From positions 332,046 to 396,045 of the forward strand of contig BCIG01000020.1 in the NCBI GenBank assembly GCA_001599915.1: 64,000 nt of DNA, written 5' to 3'. Position numbers and translations under genes: made by a program. Source of the DNA: Symbiotaphrina buchneri. Lineage: Eukaryota > Ascomycota > Symbiotaphrinales > Symbiotaphrinaceae. The notes under the pieces are model-generated. The model searched no databases and was not told the DNA's origin. It worked only from the letters and a program-made list of their open reading frames with translations. Shown piece by piece: positions 59,521-64,000 of this stretch (its first letter is position 1; every line of letters starts with the position of its first letter).

Positions 59521-59909
59521 GATTGGTTCAGGGCAATTTTCCCCATGTATCGGAATATGACGGTTGTTGGGCTTTTGCTGGTTATAGCATACTGGAGTTT
59601 AGGCTAGGCCGCGGGCCACTACCACGATTAATGCCCCGAGACATTCTTTGTTGAGAGTCATGGGTGTCGAGAATGCAAATGTGTTCGTGCAATGCTAGTT
59701 TGAAAAACGCTCATGATGCTCTTGCCCGCGAAAGTGGACTTGCAGTGCTTGGGTTGAAACGCCAGACATCCCCAACCCATGCCGTAGTTTATTCCCAATA
59801 TCATCAGAAGAAATGGAACATCAACGCGTATGACGATACAAGTCTTATTAAATAAATCGCGGGCCATCTCCAGAGACGCTGCTCTGTAGAGAAAACGCAA
59901 GCGAGCGGC
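59521..59909. other. convergent 3' region of kei1 and ypt6
   Basis: 389 bp between two stop codons on opposite strands. No gene or repeat is recognised. Confidence 0.5.
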
Positions 59910-60854
<945 letters not shown>

Positions 60855-61268
60855 CTTGGACCAGAAGACAAGATCTGTCGTCGCGATGATCAAGGTCCTG
60901 TCTGGTGTGAGAGGAGCAGGGAGCAGGAGGCAGACTGCAGTGGCAGACAGAGTGTGAGAGGCCAGTGCCCCTTTGTTATGCACACCTGGTGGTACCCGCA
61001 GTTGGTACCGGTCCCGCCGCATATACTGGTGTACCGATGTACGCTCCGCAGTGCTTACATAAACCCGCACATGGTCGGTGGTCCCATAGGCTCGATGTCC
61101 CGCCGCTCTCGGCAAACTCCAACGAGAAAACCCAAAAGGTATTAATTAATTATCATTCAATTCGTACACCTACCTATCAATCCTGATCGTACTCGGACAT
61201 CGTCTTTGCACAAATATTAAGTCTACGGTAGTAGACCTCAGGACACCTTGCGGGCCATCAACTTGACC
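60855..61268. promoter_or_regulatory. bidirectional promoter between ypt6 and nop53
   Basis: The start codons of ypt6 (minus) and nop53 (plus) are 414 bp apart, so this interval must hold both promoters and 5' leaders. It contains a GGTACC-rich section at 60990-61040. No specific factor site is claimed. Confidence 0.5.
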
Positions 61269-62651
61269 ATGGCCACTGCAGTCTCTGCACCTAGCCAACA
61301 TAAACAGCCGTCCAGGAAGGGCAAAAGGGCTTGGAGGAAGAATGTCGACATATCAGATGTCCAACAAGGACTTGATGAAGTTCGGGAGGAGATAGTGAGA
61401 GGGTGAGAAATGCACCCGCTTTTGGTCTGCAAAGCTTACTCTTAACCCGTCTTACAGTGGCGTGATTTCCGAGAAGGCATCAGTGGACCTGTTCACTGTC
61501 GATGTATCCGGCGATCAGAGCATTCAAAAGGCTTACAACAAGAGTCGCAAGCCTTTGAAATCAGATGAGATCCTCGCCCGACGGTCGGGGGTCCCTGCTG
61601 TTGCTGGCCGAAAGCGGTCCGCTTCATCGAGGACTACAGATGGTGTGCTCGAATGCGGAACCAAGCGTCCCAGGGGCGGCGTCTCGCATAAGGAGCTGCA
61701 ACGTCTGAAGCAACGTGCCTACGGCGGTGAGGGGGTGCCAAAGGCTGTTGTGGAGGCACCAGAAACTATCGACCACGATCCTTGGTCCCAGTCTGCTCCC
61801 GTGCCAACGACATACACCTTCTTGGACCCTCCCAAGCCAGTCCGTGAGCCAGCCACGTTGAAACAGGTGCCTATGTCAATGCTGGCTTCTGGCAAGGAGG
61901 TTCCCGCTGTTAAGAAACCAGCGGCCGGGATAAGCTACAATCCAGCATTCAATGACTGGGATGAGCTGTTTGTCAAAGAAGGGGAGAAAGCTGTCGCGGC
62001 GGAAAAGAAAAGGCTACAGGAAGCTATGGAGGAGGCTGAGAGGTCCGAAAGAATAGCGGCTTCGGCCCGGGAGGCAGATCGGGCGGAACTTGACGACGAT
62101 GAAGAAAGTGCCTGGGAGGGTATCCAGAGTGAACTGGAGGACGAGGACCGGATGACCAAACGTCCGCGGAGGAAGACAAAGGCGGAGAGGAATAGGATCA
62201 AGCGGCGAAAGGAAGAAGAGCGGAGAAGGCGTTGGGAGGCGCAGATGAAAGACAAGGAAAGGCAGGCAGCGAACATTGAAAAGATAGCCAAGGCTGTCCA
62301 GGCCAGGAAGGGACGTGCGGCTGATGTCAATTCGGAAAGCACTGAAGAGGACAATGATGAGATGTTGCGGCGCCGAATTGTCGGCAAGGCTCCGTAAGTT
62401 AACCCCATCTCTGTGGGTACGGTAACAATTGACATCATTGCAGGATCCCGGAAGCACCTCTTGAGCTTGTCCTTCCAGAAGAACTTCGAGATTCACTTCG
62501 TTTACTCAAGCCGGAGGGGAACCTACTCAAGGAACGGTTCAGGATGATGCTTCTAAGGGGGAAGATCGAATCACGACGCCCAATCTCTCAAGCTAAGAAG
62601 GCGAAGCGCACTTCAACCGAGAAGTGGAGTTACAAAGATTTTGTCATATAA
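61269..62651 (+). CDS. nop53: 60S ribosome biogenesis protein Nop53
   Basis: Exons 61269-61402, 61458-62393 and 62444-62651 (introns 55 and 50 bp), giving 425 residues. N-terminal KRAWRKNVDISDVQQGL, then ISEKASVDLFTVDVSG and the LARRSGVPAV region match Nop53/GLTSCR2 proteins. The PSYNPAFNDW-like ISYNPAFNDWDELF block, a long charged Glu/Lys/Arg helix (about 240-350) and the C-terminal LPEELRDSLRLLKPEGNLLKERF and EKWSYKDF motifs complete the family pattern. Nop53 acts in the nucleolus on pre-60S particles and brings the Mtr4 helicase and exosome to the 7S pre-rRNA (known for yeast). The exosome gene mtr3 lies 10 kb away, which is probably coincidence. Confidence 0.92.
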
Positions 62652-62695
62652 CTTTCCTTTGGGACGTCTGTATGGAGGTACTGATCATATATGAT

Positions 62696-62800
62696 CAGGC
62701 TTGCAAGTGGTCGAATGTGGTATGGTGTTTCGACTTTTTAAGCTCAACCGCCAAGAAACTCGAATGAATATGATAGTTCAGACCCTAGTACCAGATAATA
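62696..62800 (+). repeat. dispersed repeat A, copy 1
   Basis: Starts CAGGCTTG and includes TTTTTAAGCTC, CCAAGAAACT, AGTTCAGACCC and GTACCAGATA. Copy 2 is at 63499-63602. Differences between the copies are mostly transitions. It begins 45 bp after the nop53 stop codon. Confidence 0.65.
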
Positions 62801-63327
62801 AAGCTGTTTAGAATATCAGCCATACCTTTTATGAATTTATAATATGCAAATTAATCTTTGGAACAGATTTACACAGTACTCAGAGAACCAGGCTTGCCGT
62901 TGGTATGGTATATACCACTGAATATAAATATACCACACCAGCGCTAAATGTGGTATATACCAGATTACCAGATCAAAAAGATAAGATAAGAATTTTTTTT
63001 CTTTTAGAATTACTGTTTTGGAAGGGATATAGAACTAGTACTTGGTAAGTTCTATAACTATATTTATAATAATAAACTATTTCTAATCAGGTTTAATATA
63101 CAAGGTAACTTGTATTCAGGCTTGCCACTGATATGGTGTTTACCAGTTGGTATGGTTTACCAAACCGGTATTAAGTACAGGTTGGTGTAGAAATCTGATA
63201 CCAGACTACCAGCTGGTTTGGTATAATAGTGTTTTTCCCTGGGTTGGTAAAAAACAAAAAAACCGGATTGTACTTAGGAAAAATATTTTTCCGGTAATAT
63301 TCGATAATATCTGATAAGATAAACGTC
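62801..63327. repeat. AT-rich RIP-like block with CAGGCTTG repeats
   Basis: More copies of a CAGGCTTGCC(GT/AC)TGRTATGG motif start near 62889 and 63117, each followed by palindromic TGGTATATACCA-like sequence. No coding potential is visible. This looks like a decayed repeat family. Confidence 0.5.
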
Positions 63328-63493
63328 TAGTAAACATCTTTAAACAAAACCTTAATTTTATCTCAATAAATAATCAACCTTTTAAAATAATAAAGACATT
63401 GTTATATAACAAATTCATTGTTGAATAATACCCTTTTTAAAGTTTTAAAATCTAATTAAGATAGGAATGGTTAAGATATTATTATTTTCTACT
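63328..63493 (+). repeat. direct repeat B, copy 1
   Basis: Matches 63663-63822 with an offset of about 335 bp. Shared blocks include TTGAATAATACCCTTTTT and ATTAGG/AAGATAGGAATGGTT. Differences are mostly C/T and G/A, consistent with RIP. Confidence 0.65.
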
Positions 63494-63498
63494 GTAAC

Positions 63499-63602
63499 CA
63501 GGCTTGTCGTTGGTATGATATAATATGGTATTTGGACCTTTTAAGCTTGCCCACCAAGAAACTTAAATACATGTGGTAGTTCAGACCCCTGGTACCAGAT
63601 AC
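63499..63602 (+). repeat. dispersed repeat A, copy 2
   Basis: Partner of 62696-62800, placed between the two B copies, so A and B together may form a larger duplicated unit. Confidence 0.65.
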
Positions 63603-63662
63603 CACTAGTTATGAATACGAATACTACCACCAAGTATTCATTATGCATTACTAGTAAGTATT

Positions 63663-63822
63663 TAGTAAGCAACTTTAAACGAAATCTAATTTTATCTTGT
63701 TGAATAATCAACATTTTAATATAAAAAAACACGGTTGTATAGCAAATTTTTTGCTGAATAATACCCTTTTTGAAAATTCAAAATCCGATTAGGAATGGTT
63801 GAGATATTAGTATTTTCTTATT
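63663..63822 (+). repeat. direct repeat B, copy 2
   Basis: Partner of 63328-63493. After it composition returns towards normal up to the window end, where an imperfect inverted repeat lies at about 63902-63958. Confidence 0.65.
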
Positions 63823-64000
63823 TCTAAGTCCTACGGTGGCCAGGAACTGCAGGATAGCAACATATTGGAGGTGCTGAAAGAGCTTGAGGTTTGAACTTCT
63901 TGCAGGTTGGTTAGAATACAAGATTATACGAAATATGATCGTATTCCAACTGACCTGCCTATTTGGACCTAGCTTACCTCGTATTTATAAGCACTAACAA

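Noticed and set aside
63902-63970. Imperfect inverted repeat followed by CTAG, a possible second Helitron 3' end
   Set aside because: The stem has mismatches and a 20-nt loop, the spacing to CTAG is loose and the next base is C, not T.

Overview
The window is nuclear DNA of a filamentous ascomycete (Pezizomycotina). Most genes carry short introns of about 46-75 bp with GTAAGT-like donors and CTRAC-like branch points, and the gene set is fungal: XlnR-type regulator, GILT-like protein, Egt1, Anp1, Kei1 and a Met5-type sulfite reductase. Several blocks are very AT-rich with gene remnants full of C-to-T/G-to-A stops, as left by repeat-induced point mutation (RIP). The XlnR/Anp1/Kei1 set suggests Eurotiomycetes, possibly Eurotiales; that placement is inference.

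Layout. 1-680 has no recognisable gene. 681-9680 is a decayed Helitron with both termini and Rep and helicase remnants. 10.2-16.5 kb holds a gamma-tubulin complex GCP4-like gene, a GPI-anchored Ser/Thr-rich surface protein with a duplicated domain, and an MDR oxidoreductase whose promoter contains a 333-bp MITE. 16.98-20.0 kb is a long non-coding stretch leading to an xlnR/xyr1-type Zn2Cys6 regulator, convergent with a GILT-family gene. 24373-28025 is a Tc1/mariner-like element with 124-bp terminal inverted repeats and a RIP-destroyed core. 29-45 kb holds a frameshifted hexokinase-family kinase, an unknown conserved-looking protein, the ergothioneine enzyme Egt1, a helical-repeat protein and a Sec7 ARF-GEF (Gea/GBF1 type). 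46.2-62.7 kb holds Anp1, the exosome subunit Mtr3, sulfite reductase beta, the IPC-synthase subunit Kei1, a Rab6/Ypt6 GTPase and Nop53. The last 1.3 kb is a RIP-like repeat cluster.

The genes are not an obvious cluster or operon. Some share themes: Golgi traffic and glycosylation (Gea ARF-GEF, Anp1, Kei1, Ypt6), RNA and ribosome maturation (Mtr3, Nop53), and sulfur chemistry (Egt1, sulfite reductase). Exon boundaries were placed by eye from splice signals, reading-frame continuity and remembered family sequence; they agree in frame throughout, except for a one-base frameshift in the hexokinase-like gene. The most interesting structures are the three transposons, the 6-codon uORF whose stop overlaps the xlnR start codon, and two microexons (16 and 26 nt).
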